Source: Fimbriimonadia bacterium
GTDB lineage: Bacteria; Armatimonadota; Fimbriimonadia; Fimbriimonadales; Fimbriimonadaceae
Length of the DNA: 33,353 bases
Direction: 5' to 3'
Assembly: GCA_029824475.1 (NCBI GenBank)
Contig: JALGYA010000003.1
Coordinates: 1-33,353 of the forward strand
The first letter of the stretch is position 1, and every line of letters begins with the position of its first letter. Below, piece by piece: positions 16,512 through 24,924 of this stretch. The translations under genes and the position numbers were made by a program. Under the pieces are notes generated by a model. That model did not search any database. It was not told the origin of the DNA and saw only the letters and a program-made list of their open reading frames with translations.

Positions 16512-16625
16512 CTAACCCTGTCGCTGCTTGTGCTTCGGGTTCTCGCAGATCACTCTCACAACGCCTTTGCGCTTGATGATCTTGCACTTGTCACAAATCT
16601 TTTTTACACTTGCACGGACTTTCAT
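16512..16625 (-). CDS. rpmJ: 50S ribosomal protein L36
   Basis: The 37-residue protein starts [15 protein letters not shown] and holds the zinc ribbon C-x2-C-x12-C-x4-H, so this is the zinc-binding C+ form. The frame stays open upstream to 16730, but only the ATG at 16625 gives the family length; GGAG lies about 12 bases before it. It heads the rpmJ-rpsM-rpsK-rpoA-rplQ section and has a candidate internal promoter upstream. Confidence 0.95.
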   Translation of the reverse strand: MKVRASVKKICDKCKIIKRKGVVRVICENPKHKQRQG

Positions 16626-16728
16626 CTCAGTGGCTCCAAATCTTGCGTCTTTTTCCCTCTGGCCGCCGTCTTGAGATTCAGCCGGAAGAGCCGCGCTTCG
16701 CACGAAGGGGCTCCAGACGCAAACCGGC

Positions 16729-16734
16729 ATTATA
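16729..16734 (-). promoter_or_regulatory. Candidate internal promoter -10 (TATAAT) upstream of rpmJ
   Basis: In the 189-base gap between infA and rpmJ, the minus strand carries a perfect TATAAT. I see no convincing TTGACA at the right spacing. A small AGCAG/CTGCT inverted repeat lies just upstream. The gap is the longest inside the ribosomal block, so an internal promoter that raises rpmJ to rpsI expression is reasonable. Confidence 0.45.
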
Positions 16735-16814
16735 CCGACCTCAATCCAGCAGTCCGGCTGCTTGGACCTATCAAGTGATTAACAGGCCAAGGATTGGGAC
16801 TTTTCTCGCCGCTC

Positions 16815-17141
16815 CTAATTTCTTCGGAACGGGGGTCGACCGTCTGGCCGATACCGATAGATAATGCGCGCGCGCTCAAGGTCGTAGGGTGAAAACTCAA
16901 CCTTTACCTTGTCGCCAACCAGGATCTTGATCCAATGCTTGCGCATCTTTCCGCTGATCGTGGCAAGTACAACGTTGTCCGCCTCTTCGAGCTGGACTCT
17001 AAACTGCGCGTTGGGAAGGTTTTCGATGACCTTTCCTTCGAGCACTAAGCCCTCTTCGTTGTTTTCCTTCGGCAGTGCGTTGCGGTCGTACCGCTTGCGC
17101 CGCCTCGGGCCGCCTCGCTTATTTCCTTTCGGTCTCGCCAT
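16815..17141 (-). CDS. infA: Translation initiation factor IF-1 with basic N-terminal extension
   Basis: IF-1 occupies the ribosomal A site during initiation. The OB-fold core (about residues 28-98) has the hallmark [41 protein letters not shown] and IIYRYR motifs. Ordinary bacterial IF-1 is about 72 residues; this one is 108, with an N-terminal arm of about 27 residues rich in Arg, Lys and Gly ([10 protein letters not shown]) and a short basic tail. AAGGAAA about nine bases before ATG 17141 supports the long start, and no other Met lies ahead of the core. The arm resembles the basic tail of eIF1A, probably by convergence. Confidence 0.92.
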   Translation of the reverse strand: MARPKGNKRGGPRRRKRYDRNALPKENNEEGLVLEGKVIENLPNAQFRVQLEEADNVVLATISGKMRKHWIKILVGDKVKVEFSPYDLERARIIYRYRPDGRPPFRRN

Positions 17142-17163
17142 AAAAGTGTTTCCTTTGAGTCTG

Positions 17164-17913
17164 CTACTCGGTGGTCAGGATCTTCGGCCCGTCCGCCATG
17201 ACAGCAACTGTGTGCTCAAAGTGAGCGGAGAGTTTACCGTCCTTGGTTACGATGGTCCAGTCATCCGGCAGGGTCCGAACCTTCCAAGTGCCCTGATTCA
17301 CCATCGGTTCGATGCAGATCGTCATCCCTTCGCGAAGAACAGGTCCCTTGCCGGCCCGGCCAAAATTAGGGACGCTCGGCTCTTCGTGCAGATCCCTGCC
17401 GATGCCGTGCCCAACCAGATCTCTCACCACCGAACAGCCGTTCCGCTCGACGTATTTCTGTACTGCCGCTGAAATGTCGCCGACCCGGAGGCCAGGCTTC
17501 GCCTTTGCGATGCCCTGCATCAAGCTCTCTTTGGCGACGCTGAGCAGCCTCTTTGTGCCAGCCGGAATCTCTCCCACCGGGAATGTCCAAGCGCTGTCTG
17601 CGTGCCAACCATCCAGGATCACGCCGAAATCGAGGCCGATGATATCGCCGACCTGCAGCGTTCGGTCATCAGGGATGCCATGAATGACAGCGTCGTTGAC
17701 TGAGATGCAGGCCGAGGCAGGAAAACCTCGGTAGCCCTTGAAGCTCGGAATCGCTCCGGCTCCTCGAATCAGCTCCTCTGCCATGGCATCGAGCTCGATC
17801 GGTGTCGACTGCCCGGGGACAATCGCATCAGAGACTTCACGCATCACGCGGGCAAGAATCCGCCCAGACTCCCGCATGGCGTCTATTTCACCTGGGGTCT
17901 TGATCCTGATCAT
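17164..17913 (-). CDS. map: Methionine aminopeptidase, type I
   Basis: This cytosolic metalloenzyme removes the initiator Met. Metal ligand motifs are all visible: [17 protein letters not shown] (two Asp), [12 protein letters not shown] (His), EPMVNQG (Glu) and FEHTVAV (Glu), with the [13 protein letters not shown] substrate segment. I prefer ATG 17913, which overlaps the adk stop by ATGA and gives 249 residues; a GTG at 17925 is possible but places GAGGA too close. It lies between adk and infA, the common order. Confidence 0.96.
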   Translation of the reverse strand: MIRIKTPGEIDAMRESGRILARVMREVSDAIVPGQSTPIELDAMAEELIRGAGAIPSFKGYRGFPASACISVNDAVIHGIPDDRTLQVGDIIGLDFGVILDGWHADSAWTFPVGEIPAGTKRLLSVAKESLMQGIAKAKPGLRVGDISAAVQKYVERNGCSVVRDLVGHGIGRDLHEEPSVPNFGRAGKGPVLREGMTICIEPMVNQGTWKVRTLPDDWTIVTKDGKLSAHFEHTVAVMADGPKILTTE

Positions 17914-18470
17914 TGGCCGAGACACTCCTCGATGTCGCTGAACACGTTCTCAATGGTCTGGTCGGAATTGACCGGGCGATAGATCCCTTTTCCCTTATAG
18001 TGTTCGATCACTGGGGCGGTCTCTTCACGGAAAACCTGCAGCCTGCGCCGCACGGTTTCGATGTCATCATCCGCTCGACCACGTTCGGCCAAGCGCTGAA
18101 GAATGGTGTCATCAGAAGCTGTAAGCGAGACCACTCCCATGAGGGTTAGGTCAAGGTCTCCAAAATCGTCATCGAGTGCTTCCGCTTGTCGCACAGTGCG
18201 TGGGAAGCCATCAAGAATGAACCCGTTTCGCCGAACTTCACCCGTGCGCAGCCGCTTGGCCATCATCTCGATGGTAATGCCATTGGGCACCAAGCGCCCT
18301 TCGTCAATGTAGCGTTTAGCAAGACGGCCAAGGTCAGACTGGGAGGCAATCTCGGCTCGGAAAATATCTCCCGATGAGAGATGAACCAGGCCCCGCCTCT
18401 CGGTGAGAAGCTGGGCCTGGGTTCCTTTCCCAACGCCTGGCGGTCCAATGAGGATGATGCCGGCGCTCAT
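17910..18470 (-). CDS. adk: Adenylate kinase, short LID type
   Basis: Adk interconverts ATP plus AMP with two ADP. The P-loop GPPGVGKGT is at 9-17, and the AMP-binding LVPNGITIEMM and FILDGFPRTVRQAEAL motifs follow. The LID region is short (RLAERGRADDD, then VRRRLQVF) with no zinc Cys cluster, so this is the 186-residue short form. ATG 18470 is used because the longer frame to 18512 lies inside secY. The stop overlaps map. Confidence 0.96.
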   Translation of the reverse strand: MSAGIILIGPPGVGKGTQAQLLTERRGLVHLSSGDIFRAEIASQSDLGRLAKRYIDEGRLVPNGITIEMMAKRLRTGEVRRNGFILDGFPRTVRQAEALDDDFGDLDLTLMGVVSLTASDDTILQRLAERGRADDDIETVRRRLQVFREETAPVIEHYKGKGIYRPVNSDQTIENVFSDIEECLGQ

Positions 18471-18474
18471 ACAA

Positions 18475-19857
18475 TCAGCCTTCGTAGTTCTTGACGAGCA
18501 GATTGGCTTCAATCTGTCTCATCGTTTCTAGGGCAACGCTCACCATAATCAGCAGTGAAGTACCACCGAGGAGCGCAAGTCCGGGGACATTCGCGATCAG
18601 CGGGAAGATGTACTGAGTCAGCGCAGCAATCGCGAGGAATACCGCACCGACGAAGGTGACACGGCTGATGACCTGGTTCAGGAAGTTGGTGGTCTGCTTG
18701 CCCGGGCGAATGCCTGGGATGTAAGAGCCGCCCTTCTTGAGGTTGTCAGCAATGTCCTCGACGTTGTACATCATCGCGTTCCAGAAGTACGTGAACGCAA
18801 AGATCATGCCTGTATAGACCCCGACACCAACCCAACCCTTGGCGGATCGGAAGTCAGGACTGAAGAACTGCCCCACATAACTGAGGAAGTTGAACGGTGC
18901 TGAATCTGGCGGGAACATCTGAGCAAACTGCATCGGCATGTAGACCAGTGAGATTGCGAAGATGATCGGGATGACGCCAGCCATGTTGACTGAAATCGGA
19001 AGGTAGCTCGTCTGGCCGCCCTGCGTTTTCATGCCAAAGTTCCGGCGCATATGCTGAATGGGAATTCGCCGCTGGGCGACCGTAAACAGCACGATGAACC
19101 AGGTTGTGGCGCCAAATATCAGCGATACAAAGGCGATCTGCCACCAGGCGACAACGCCATCCTGAAGTGACTGAGCGATCGTGCCGATCAGGCCCGGAAT
19201 CGAGATGACGATACCGGCGAAGATCAGCAGCGAAACACCGTTGCCGATGCCGCGTTCGCTGACCTGTTCACCAAGCCAGAGAAGGAACATTGCACCTGCA
19301 GTCCACATTGTGATGATCATCACCTTCTCCATGCCGTTCAGCGGAAGAACCGCTGCGCCGCCTGCAGTAGATGAGGTCAACAGTGCGAGGATGCCTGCAC
19401 CCTGAAAACCACAGAGGATAAGAGTCAGCGTTCGCGTCCTCTTGTTCTGCTGCTTTCGGGCGTACTCGCCGCCTTCCTTCAGCTCCTTCTTCCATGCAGG
19501 CAGGCCCTGAGTCAGGACCTGCATGATGATCGAAGCGGTGATGTAGGGGCCGAGGCCAAGAGCAAAGATGGACAGCTTGGACAGCGCGCCGCCGCCAAAC
19601 ATGTTCATCAGTGCACCCACAGGCAGCTTTTCAATGGCTGCCTTGATGTCCTCAGGTGCTACGTTCGGCACGGGTACGGGGACCACAATGCCGAGCGCAT
19701 AAACAACGAAAATCAGCAGCACGAACGTAATGCGTGACCGGAGCTCTTCATCAGCCCAAGCCTGCCGCATTGTCTCCATCAAGGAGAGCTGGAGGCCCTG
19801 TTCTCTCGGTCCGCCACCTCCGCCACCGGCGCCGCCCATTGCTGCTGGTACGCTCAC
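18475..19857 (-). CDS. secY: Protein translocase subunit SecY
   Basis: SecY is the pore of the Sec translocon. The 460-residue protein has about ten membrane helices, the [22 protein letters not shown] plug-side and [12 protein letters not shown] motifs, and the [11 protein letters not shown] cytoplasmic loop that binds SecA and ribosomes. It starts with GTG at 19857, overlapping rplO by GTGA; an ATG at 19836 is an alternative. The first 20 residues hold an unusual Gly run before the first amphipathic helix. Confidence 0.96.
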   Translation of the reverse strand: MSVPAAMGGAGGGGGGPREQGLQLSLMETMRQAWADEELRSRITFVLLIFVVYALGIVVPVPVPNVAPEDIKAAIEKLPVGALMNMFGGGALSKLSIFALGLGPYITASIIMQVLTQGLPAWKKELKEGGEYARKQQNKRTRTLTLILCGFQGAGILALLTSSTAGGAAVLPLNGMEKVMIITMWTAGAMFLLWLGEQVSERGIGNGVSLLIFAGIVISIPGLIGTIAQSLQDGVVAWWQIAFVSLIFGATTWFIVLFTVAQRRIPIQHMRRNFGMKTQGGQTSYLPISVNMAGVIPIIFAISLVYMPMQFAQMFPPDSAPFNFLSYVGQFFSPDFRSAKGWVGVGVYTGMIFAFTYFWNAMMYNVEDIADNLKKGGSYIPGIRPGKQTTNFLNQVISRVTFVGAVFLAIAALTQYIFPLIANVPGLALLGGTSLLIMVSVALETMRQIEANLLVKNYEG

Positions 19858-20294
19858 AGGGTTTTAGCCTCTCCGCCTGCGGCGGTGATCGCCTCAGCTG
19901 CCTTCTTGCTGAACTTGTGAGCATTGACGGTCATCTTCTTGGTGATCTCGCCGAAAGCGAGGACCTTGAGGCCGTCTTCAATCTTCTTGATCAGCCTCTT
20001 TTCGAGTAGCATCTCAGGAGTGACATCGGCGCCCGCGTCAAAGTTGTTCTCCAGGTCATCAAGGTTGATGATGGCGAACGTCTTGTGATTCGGGTTTCGG
20101 AAGCCCTTCTTGACCGGAAGTCTTCGGTGCAGAGGAGTCTGTCCACCTTCAAATCCCGGCGGAAGGTTCCGCTTCGCCTTCTGGCCTTTGTGGCCTCGAG
20201 TCGAAGTCTTGCCTTTGCCGCTGCCGATCCCTCGGCCGATGCGCTTAATGCGCTTTGTGGAGCCTTCTGCAGGCTTCAATTCATGCAGACTCAT
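19854..20294 (-). CDS. rplO: 50S ribosomal protein L15
   Basis: The 146-residue protein has the Gly/Arg/Lys-rich start ([22 protein letters not shown]) and the [18 protein letters not shown] motif of L15. AAGGAG lies about 13 bases upstream. It is followed by secY with a four-base overlap. Confidence 0.96.
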   Translation of the reverse strand: MSLHELKPAEGSTKRIKRIGRGIGSGKGKTSTRGHKGQKAKRNLPPGFEGGQTPLHRRLPVKKGFRNPNHKTFAIINLDDLENNFDAGADVTPEMLLEKRLIKKIEDGLKVLAFGEITKKMTVNAHKFSKKAAEAITAAGGEAKTL

Positions 20295-20296
20295 CT

Positions 20297-20524
20297 TTAC
20301 GAATTCTCCTTCTTGACGCGCACAACTTTGCGGCGTCGGACTTCCTGCTTCTCGACTTCCTCAACGGTGACGAGATGCGTGATGTTGTGAATCATGCCGC
20401 GAATGTTCGGCGTGTCCTCAAACGTGTTGCTCTGACCCATCTTGCGCAGCCCGAGAGCGTACGCAGTCTTGCGATTTCTCGGGTGTGAGCCGATCAGGCT
20501 TCCTGTGAGAGTGACCTTAAGCAT
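20297..20524 (-). CDS. rpmD: 50S ribosomal protein L30
   Basis: ATG 20524 gives 75 residues starting [12 protein letters not shown] and containing the L30 motif [13 protein letters not shown] and the [13 protein letters not shown] segment. The frame extends upstream to 20626, but that part lies inside rpsE. It overlaps the rpsE stop by eight bases. The basic C-terminal tail is some 15 residues longer than in Escherichia coli. Confidence 0.94.
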   Translation of the reverse strand: MLKVTLTGSLIGSHPRNRKTAYALGLRKMGQSNTFEDTPNIRGMIHNITHLVTVEEVEKQEVRRRKVVRVKKENS

Positions 20525-21098
20525 TGTCGGTTTCCGCCTTTCGAACCTTGGCAAGCCATGGCACGAGCTCATTGACGTCCTTTCCACGTCGCGATGCGAT
20601 CTCTTCAGGCTGAGTGAGATTCTCAAACGCCTTGACCGTCGCGTGTGTTAGGTTGAGCGGGTTGCGGCTTCCGAGGCACTTTGCAATGACATCGTGAACA
20701 CCGGCAGCCTCGAGGCACTGTCGTACGGCTGAACCAGCCTTTACGCCAGAACCCGGGGAAGCCGGCTTCAGAACGACGGTTGCTGCGCCGACGGTAGCCC
20801 GCACTTCGTGAGGGATCGTGTTGCCGATCATCGGCACATCGAACATCTCTTTGCGTGCAGCCTCTTCACCCTTTCGGATTGCGTCCGGAATGCCGCGGGC
20901 TTTGCCCATGCCAATTCCGATTCGGCCTTTGTTGTCGCCAACAACGACGAGCATCGACCAGGACATGGTCTTGCCGCCCTTGTGGGTTTTGGAGACCTTG
21001 CTTGACTTGATTACTCTTACGTCAAGCTGGGGGCCTTCTTGCTGCTGATTGTGCCGGGTTGGTCGCCGGCCGACGATTTTTGGTCCGCGTCGTGCCAT
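20517..21098 (-). CDS. rpsE: 30S ribosomal protein S5
   Basis: The 193-residue protein contains the S5 double-stranded RNA-binding motif KTMSWSMLVVVGDNKGRIGIGMGKARGIPDAI at about 43-75 and the ASPGSGVKAGSAVRQCLEAAGV C-domain motif. It lies one base after rplR. Confidence 0.97.
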   Translation of the reverse strand: MARRGPKIVGRRPTRHNQQQEGPQLDVRVIKSSKVSKTHKGGKTMSWSMLVVVGDNKGRIGIGMGKARGIPDAIRKGEEAARKEMFDVPMIGNTIPHEVRATVGAATVVLKPASPGSGVKAGSAVRQCLEAAGVHDVIAKCLGSRNPLNLTHATVKAFENLTQPEEIASRRGKDVNELVPWLAKVRKAETDNA

Positions 21099-21099
21099 T

Positions 21100-21453
21100 T
21101 TAGAACTTTAGCCCTCCCTCTCGAGCACCGTCGGCCAGGCTTGCTACCCGTCCGTGGTACTTGGAGCCGCCTCGGTCAAAAACGACCGCCTCGATTCCTG
21201 CCTTCTTGGCTCGCTTCGCGATCTCTGCGCCGACTGCCTTAGCACCCTCGATGTTGCCGCCAGCGGTCGCGGATTTCTCCTGACTGCTTGCAGAGGCGAG
21301 GGTCACGCCTGTGGTGTCGTCGATGATCTGAACCGAGATGTTTCGGCTGCTGCGGTACACGGAGAGCCTGGGCCGATCCGGAGTACCTGTAACTGTTTTG
21401 CGGAGCCGCTTGTGACGGACGACCCGCATTTTGCTTCGTGTCTTCTGTGCCAT
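21100..21453 (-). CDS. rplR: 50S ribosomal protein L18
   Basis: ATG 21453, with AGGAG seven bases upstream, gives 117 residues; the TTG just before is not needed. The [12 protein letters not shown] basic start, [20 protein letters not shown] and the [14 protein letters not shown] motif identify L18, which binds 5S rRNA. Confidence 0.96.
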   Translation of the reverse strand: MAQKTRSKMRVVRHKRLRKTVTGTPDRPRLSVYRSSRNISVQIIDDTTGVTLASASSQEKSATAGGNIEGAKAVGAEIAKRAKKAGIEAVVFDRGGSKYHGRVASLADGAREGGLKF

Positions 21454-21465
21454 CAAAAAGCTCCT

Positions 21466-22020
21466 TTAGATGCCGGCCCTCTTGCCGGGTCGTAGTCGAA
21501 CAACTTCGCCCTGATAGCGAACGCCCTTGCCCTTGTACGGGTCAGGCTTTCGAACCTTGCGAATGTCGGCAGCGATCTGGCCTACGAGGGCCTTATCGAT
21601 GCCTGAAACAGTAACCGTGGCGGGAGCAACCTTCGTTGCTGCCTCGACCGCGATGGTGATGCCTTCCGGTGCCTCAATCGTCACCGGGTGCGAGTAGCCA
21701 ACGTTCAGCACGAGGCTCTTGCCCTTCAGCGCGGCTCGGTAGCCGACACCGTGGATTTCAAGCTTCTTGCTGTGGCCGTTGGTGACACCCTCAACCATGT
21801 TGCTGATCAGGCTGCGTGCCAGACCGTGCTGTGCTCGATTGCGTCGCTGGTTGTTGGGCCGCTCTACTGAGAGAGCTCCTTCGTCCTGCTTGACGCTCAA
21901 TTCTCGGGCGATATGCTGTGTCAGCTCGCCTTTGGGGCCCTTCACCTTCACCTCAGCGTGCTCAACCGTTACGGTGACGCCGCTGGGGACTGTGATCGGT
22001 TTCACTCCAATTCTTGACAT
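21466..22020 (-). CDS. rplF: 50S ribosomal protein L6
   Basis: The 184-residue protein has MSRIGVKPI at the start and the signature [22 protein letters not shown] near the end. A clear AAGGAG lies before the ATG at 22020. Confidence 0.97.
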   Translation of the reverse strand: MSRIGVKPITVPSGVTVTVEHAEVKVKGPKGELTQHIARELSVKQDEGALSVERPNNQRRNRAQHGLARSLISNMVEGVTNGHSKKLEIHGVGYRAALKGKSLVLNVGYSHPVTIEAPEGITIAVEAATKVAPATVTVSGIDKALVGQIAADIRKVRKPDPYKGKGVRYQGEVVRLRPGKRAGI

Positions 22021-22031
22021 TGTGTGACTCC

Positions 22032-22427
22032 TTACCAGACCTCACAGATCACTTCGCCGCCGATTCGTCGGCGTCGAGCTTCTCTGTCTGTCATGACTCC
22101 CTGACTTGTGGTCAGAATCTGTGTAGCAAGACCGCCTCGCACGGGGCGAAGGTCGGTTGCCTGCCGATAGACGCGAAGACCGGGCTTGCTCACACGCTTG
22201 ATCGCGTGGATGATCGGCTTCTTGCCTGAGTCGTACTTCAGGTGCACTCGAAGTGCTGGAAATTTCTCTTCTGTGATGACTTCCTGACTGGTCACATACC
22301 CGTCGGAGACGAGCACCTTGACAACTTCAGACTTGATCTTGCTGAAGGGGATGTCAACGTGGTTCTTGTGAGCCATCAGTCCGTTTCGTACCCGCGTGAG
22401 CAGGTCTGCAATAGGATCGCTATGCAT
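22032..22427 (-). CDS. rpsH: 30S ribosomal protein S8
   Basis: The 131-residue protein begins [16 protein letters not shown] and ends with the S8 signature [39 protein letters not shown] precedes the ATG. It follows rpsN by 18 bases. Confidence 0.97.
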   Translation of the reverse strand: MHSDPIADLLTRVRNGLMAHKNHVDIPFSKIKSEVVKVLVSDGYVTSQEVITEEKFPALRVHLKYDSGKKPIIHAIKRVSKPGLRVYRQATDLRPVRGGLATQILTTSQGVMTDREARRRRIGGEVICEVW

Positions 22428-22445
22428 GATAAACCTCTCGTTCAG

Positions 22446-22631
22446 CTACCAGCTGGACTTTTTGACTCCTGGCAGCAGTCCGCGGTGGGACAGTTCTCGG
22501 AAGCAGATTCGACAGACGCCGAAGTACCGGTTGTACCCCTTGGATCGTCCGCAGAGACTGCAGCGGCTGTACGCACGCACCTTGAATTTGGGCGCACGTC
22601 GTTGTTTAACTTTCAGACATTCTTTGGCCAT
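22446..22631 (-). CDS. rpsN: 30S ribosomal protein S14, zinc-binding type Z
   Basis: At 61 residues this is the short S14 with a CSLCGR and CRICFRE zinc ribbon. The basic start resembles MAKxxLxxKxxR of the family. It is the first gene of the ribosomal block here. In most bacteria rplE and rplX come directly before it; upstream there is instead a 250-base spacer and a divergent GH20 gene. The spacer has a TATGAT (minus strand, 22795-22790 region) but no good -35. Confidence 0.96.
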   Translation of the reverse strand: MAKECLKVKQRRAPKFKVRAYSRCSLCGRSKGYNRYFGVCRICFRELSHRGLLPGVKKSSW

Positions 22632-22846
22632 GTTTCACCCGCCGTTCCCGAACCGGTCTGCGTTGGTGGCCGTGCGCTGATTCTGTGGCTGAGGAGAGCT
22701 CCTCGTGCCGCCCAGATCACCGCGGGTCCATTGCACCTCGTTCGTGGCTAAGCTGTGGTGCCCGACCAATACAGGCCGAGCGACCCCGAATCATACCTTC
22801 GGCTTGAACCTGGACTGGGTCTAGGACGCTTTTGGAACCGGGCACC

Positions 22847-22874
22847 ATGACTGAAGGCCCATTAAGACTACAAT
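22847..22874 (+). promoter_or_regulatory. Promoter close to the GH20 start codon, possible leaderless transcript
   Basis: ATGACT (22847-22852) and TACAAT (22869-22874), spaced by 16 bases, form a promoter-like pair. The ATG begins at 22882, seven bases after the -10, which is where transcription should start. No Shine-Dalgarno sequence fits in between. Confidence 0.5.
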
Positions 22875-22881
22875 CGAAGCG

Positions 22882-24924
22882 ATGTTTCCGCTGATCTGTT
22901 TGACCGTGGCCGCCCCGACCCAGGCTGTGATCCACGAGCTCGTACCCGCTCCGAAATCTTACGCTGTCAGGGCTGACGCACCAGGCCTTGTGCCAAACGA
23001 CATTCCAGGAATCGTCCTGCTAGGTGGGGCTGAGAGGCCGATTCTCCCCCCAGAGCTGGACCACTTGCCGACACTTTCGAAGAGGGCAGATCAGGCTGTC
23101 GTGTTCGAGCTGACTCAGGACGCACCTGAGAATGAAGAAGGCTATGTCCTCGACATCCTGAACGGTGCTCACATCTCATCCCGTACTGCAACAGGGCTGT
23201 TTTATGGCGCACAAACGCTCGCACAGCTGATTCAGGACTCGGACAAGTCAGTCCGAAGCCTCACGATCAAGGATTGGCCCTCCATCTCCTACCGTGCTGT
23301 CCAGTTCGACACGAAGCATCACCTCGACACGATCGATCACTACTACGATACGATCGATCAGCTGGCCAGCTACAAGATCAACGCGATCATCTGGGAGATC
23401 GAAGACAAGCTTGACTACCGGCGACAGCCGAATGTTGGCGCTGACAACGCGATCAGCATCGAAGAGCTGCAGGCGATCACTCGCTACGCGGCGGCACGGA
23501 ACATCGAAATCAGCCCGCTCATCCAAGGTCTGGGGCACGCTTCGTTCATTCTCAAGCACGACGAATACGCGGACATCCGCGACAAAGAGGGCGACGACTG
23601 GGCGTTCTGCCCGATCAACGAGCGGACTTACGAAGTCCAGTTCGACCTGTACCGGGATGCAATTGAGGCATTCCCAGGCAGCCGGTATCTGCACATTGGC
23701 GGAGACGAAGTTCGGGTGGGCGAAAGCGAGCTGGCCAAAGCATCCGGCAAGACCGATCTTGAGCTCCACCTCCACTGGCTCAACAGAGTGAGTGATTTCC
23801 TGGTCGCGAACGGTCGAATCCCGATCATGTGGGACGATATGCCGCTCAAGCTTGCTGGCGTCTACAACACAACGCATCAGCGGCAGTTTGATGAAGCCAA
23901 GGCTAAAGCCAGGTGGGCAGAGAAAGGAGAAGAGCTTGAGGAGATGGCCGACATCTTCTCGAAAGACGCCGTCTACATGCGCTGGAACTACAGTGATCCA
24001 GGCCTGCCAGGCAACAAGCTGGCTCTCGACTACTACGCAGACAACGGCTTCAAAGCGATGGCTGCAACTGCCGCTCAGACTCGCTGGCCGGTCATGCCTC
24101 GCAACAACGGGAATGTTGCGCCAATCCATACCTTCTGCAAAATGACCGCCGACAGCGGCCTGGAAGGGATCCTCTGCACGGCATGGGATGACGACTCCCC
24201 GCACATGGAGCTCTACTGGCGCGGCTGGATGGCCTTTGCCGAGTTCTCCTGGTCGCCAGATATCCGCAGCGATGAAGAGTTTCAGGACATTTTTGTGCAG
24301 CGAATGACTGGAGTCAGGAACCCAGGCTCAATCAAGGGCAAGGGCACACATTTGCTCGACATGCTGGAGATGGGGATGAATTTCTGGGACACGGCGCTGC
24401 TCAAAAAGGGCGTTGGCCGGAACGTCTGCAACGAGAACACGCTCAAAGGGGGCATCAAGCTTCCAACAGCAGCGACTCGTGAAGAGTGGCAGAAAGAGCA
24501 CAACGACCGAATCACCAATGCGAAGGTCGCGCTGAACGCATCATTAGCCTTTCGAGTCAGATCCCGCCGAGTTGAGGACGGCGCAGCTCGCGGTCGGCAC
24601 TACGTTGAGCTGACGCAGGCTCTCAATGAGCTGCAGATGTGGAGCAGCGAGGTCATTTTCCAGCTCAGCGTCTGGTGTGGGGATCCATCTGACACCAATC
24701 TGGCAGCGCTCAAGGAGCTGGCGGACGGTTTTGAGGCCAGAAGGGACGCCTACCACGAGGTCTTCCAGCAGACTCGACACCTCAACAACCCGAAAGGCTA
24801 CAAGCTCGACATGAACCATCACACACACCAGGCCAACAGCTCAAACGGCCCGGACTGGATGACCAAGGTTGAAGAGATTTTTGCTGGCCGATTGAGCGAG
24901 TGGGTGCAGGAGCAGACTAAGTGA
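22882..24924 (+). CDS. Secreted GH20 beta-N-acetylhexosaminidase
   Basis: This 680-residue enzyme should release terminal N-acetylglucosamine or N-acetylgalactosamine by substrate-assisted catalysis. Residues 15-125 form the GH20 N-terminal domain (EGYVLDILNGAHISSRTATGLFYGAQTLAQL). The catalytic barrel follows from ISYRAVQFD (about 135), with the strand motif LHIGGDEV carrying the Asp-Glu pair D275-E276. Binding-site aromatic residues (W in MWDDMP and in ILCTAWDDD) are conserved. A helical C-terminal region of about 200 residues is not typical. The N-terminus is hydrophobic (MFPLICLTVAAPTQA) but lacks positive charges, so export is likely rather than certain. The stop overlaps the peptidase gene (GTGA). 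Confidence 0.85.
   Translation: MFPLICLTVAAPTQAVIHELVPAPKSYAVRADAPGLVPNDIPGIVLLGGAERPILPPELDHLPTLSKRADQAVVFELTQDAPENEEGYVLDILNGAHISSRTATGLFYGAQTLAQLIQDSDKSVRSLTIKDWPSISYRAVQFDTKHHLDTIDHYYDTIDQLASYKINAIIWEIEDKLDYRRQPNVGADNAISIEELQAITRYAAARNIEISPLIQGLGHASFILKHDEYADIRDKEGDDWAFCPINERTYEVQFDLYRDAIEAFPGSRYLHIGGDEVRVGESELAKASGKTDLELHLHWLNRVSDFLVANGRIPIMWDDMPLKLAGVYNTTHQRQFDEAKAKARWAEKGEELEEMADIFSKDAVYMRWNYSDPGLPGNKLALDYYADNGFKAMAATAAQTRWPVMPRNNGNVAPIHTFCKMTADSGLEGILCTAWDDDSPHMELYWRGWMAFAEFSWSPDIRSDEEFQDIFVQRMTGVRNPGSIKGKGTHLLDMLEMGMNFWDTALLKKGVGRNVCNENTLKGGIKLPTAATREEWQKEHNDRITNAKVALNASLAFRVRSRRVEDGAARGRHYVELTQALNELQMWSSEVIFQLSVWCGDPSDTNLAALKELADGFEARRDAYHEVFQQTRHLNNPKGYKLDMNHHTHQANSSNGPDWMTKVEEIFAGRLSEWVQEQTK

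Noticed and set aside
22717-22935. Small minus-strand open frame in the rpsN leader
   Set aside because: No motif, no ribosome site, composition like noncoding sequence; no remnant of rplE could be recognised.
23248-24204. Long minus-strand open frame (318 codons) opposite the GH20 gene
   Set aside because: It is antisense to a gene with clear GH20 motifs and shows no family motif; codon bias of the sense gene keeps it open.
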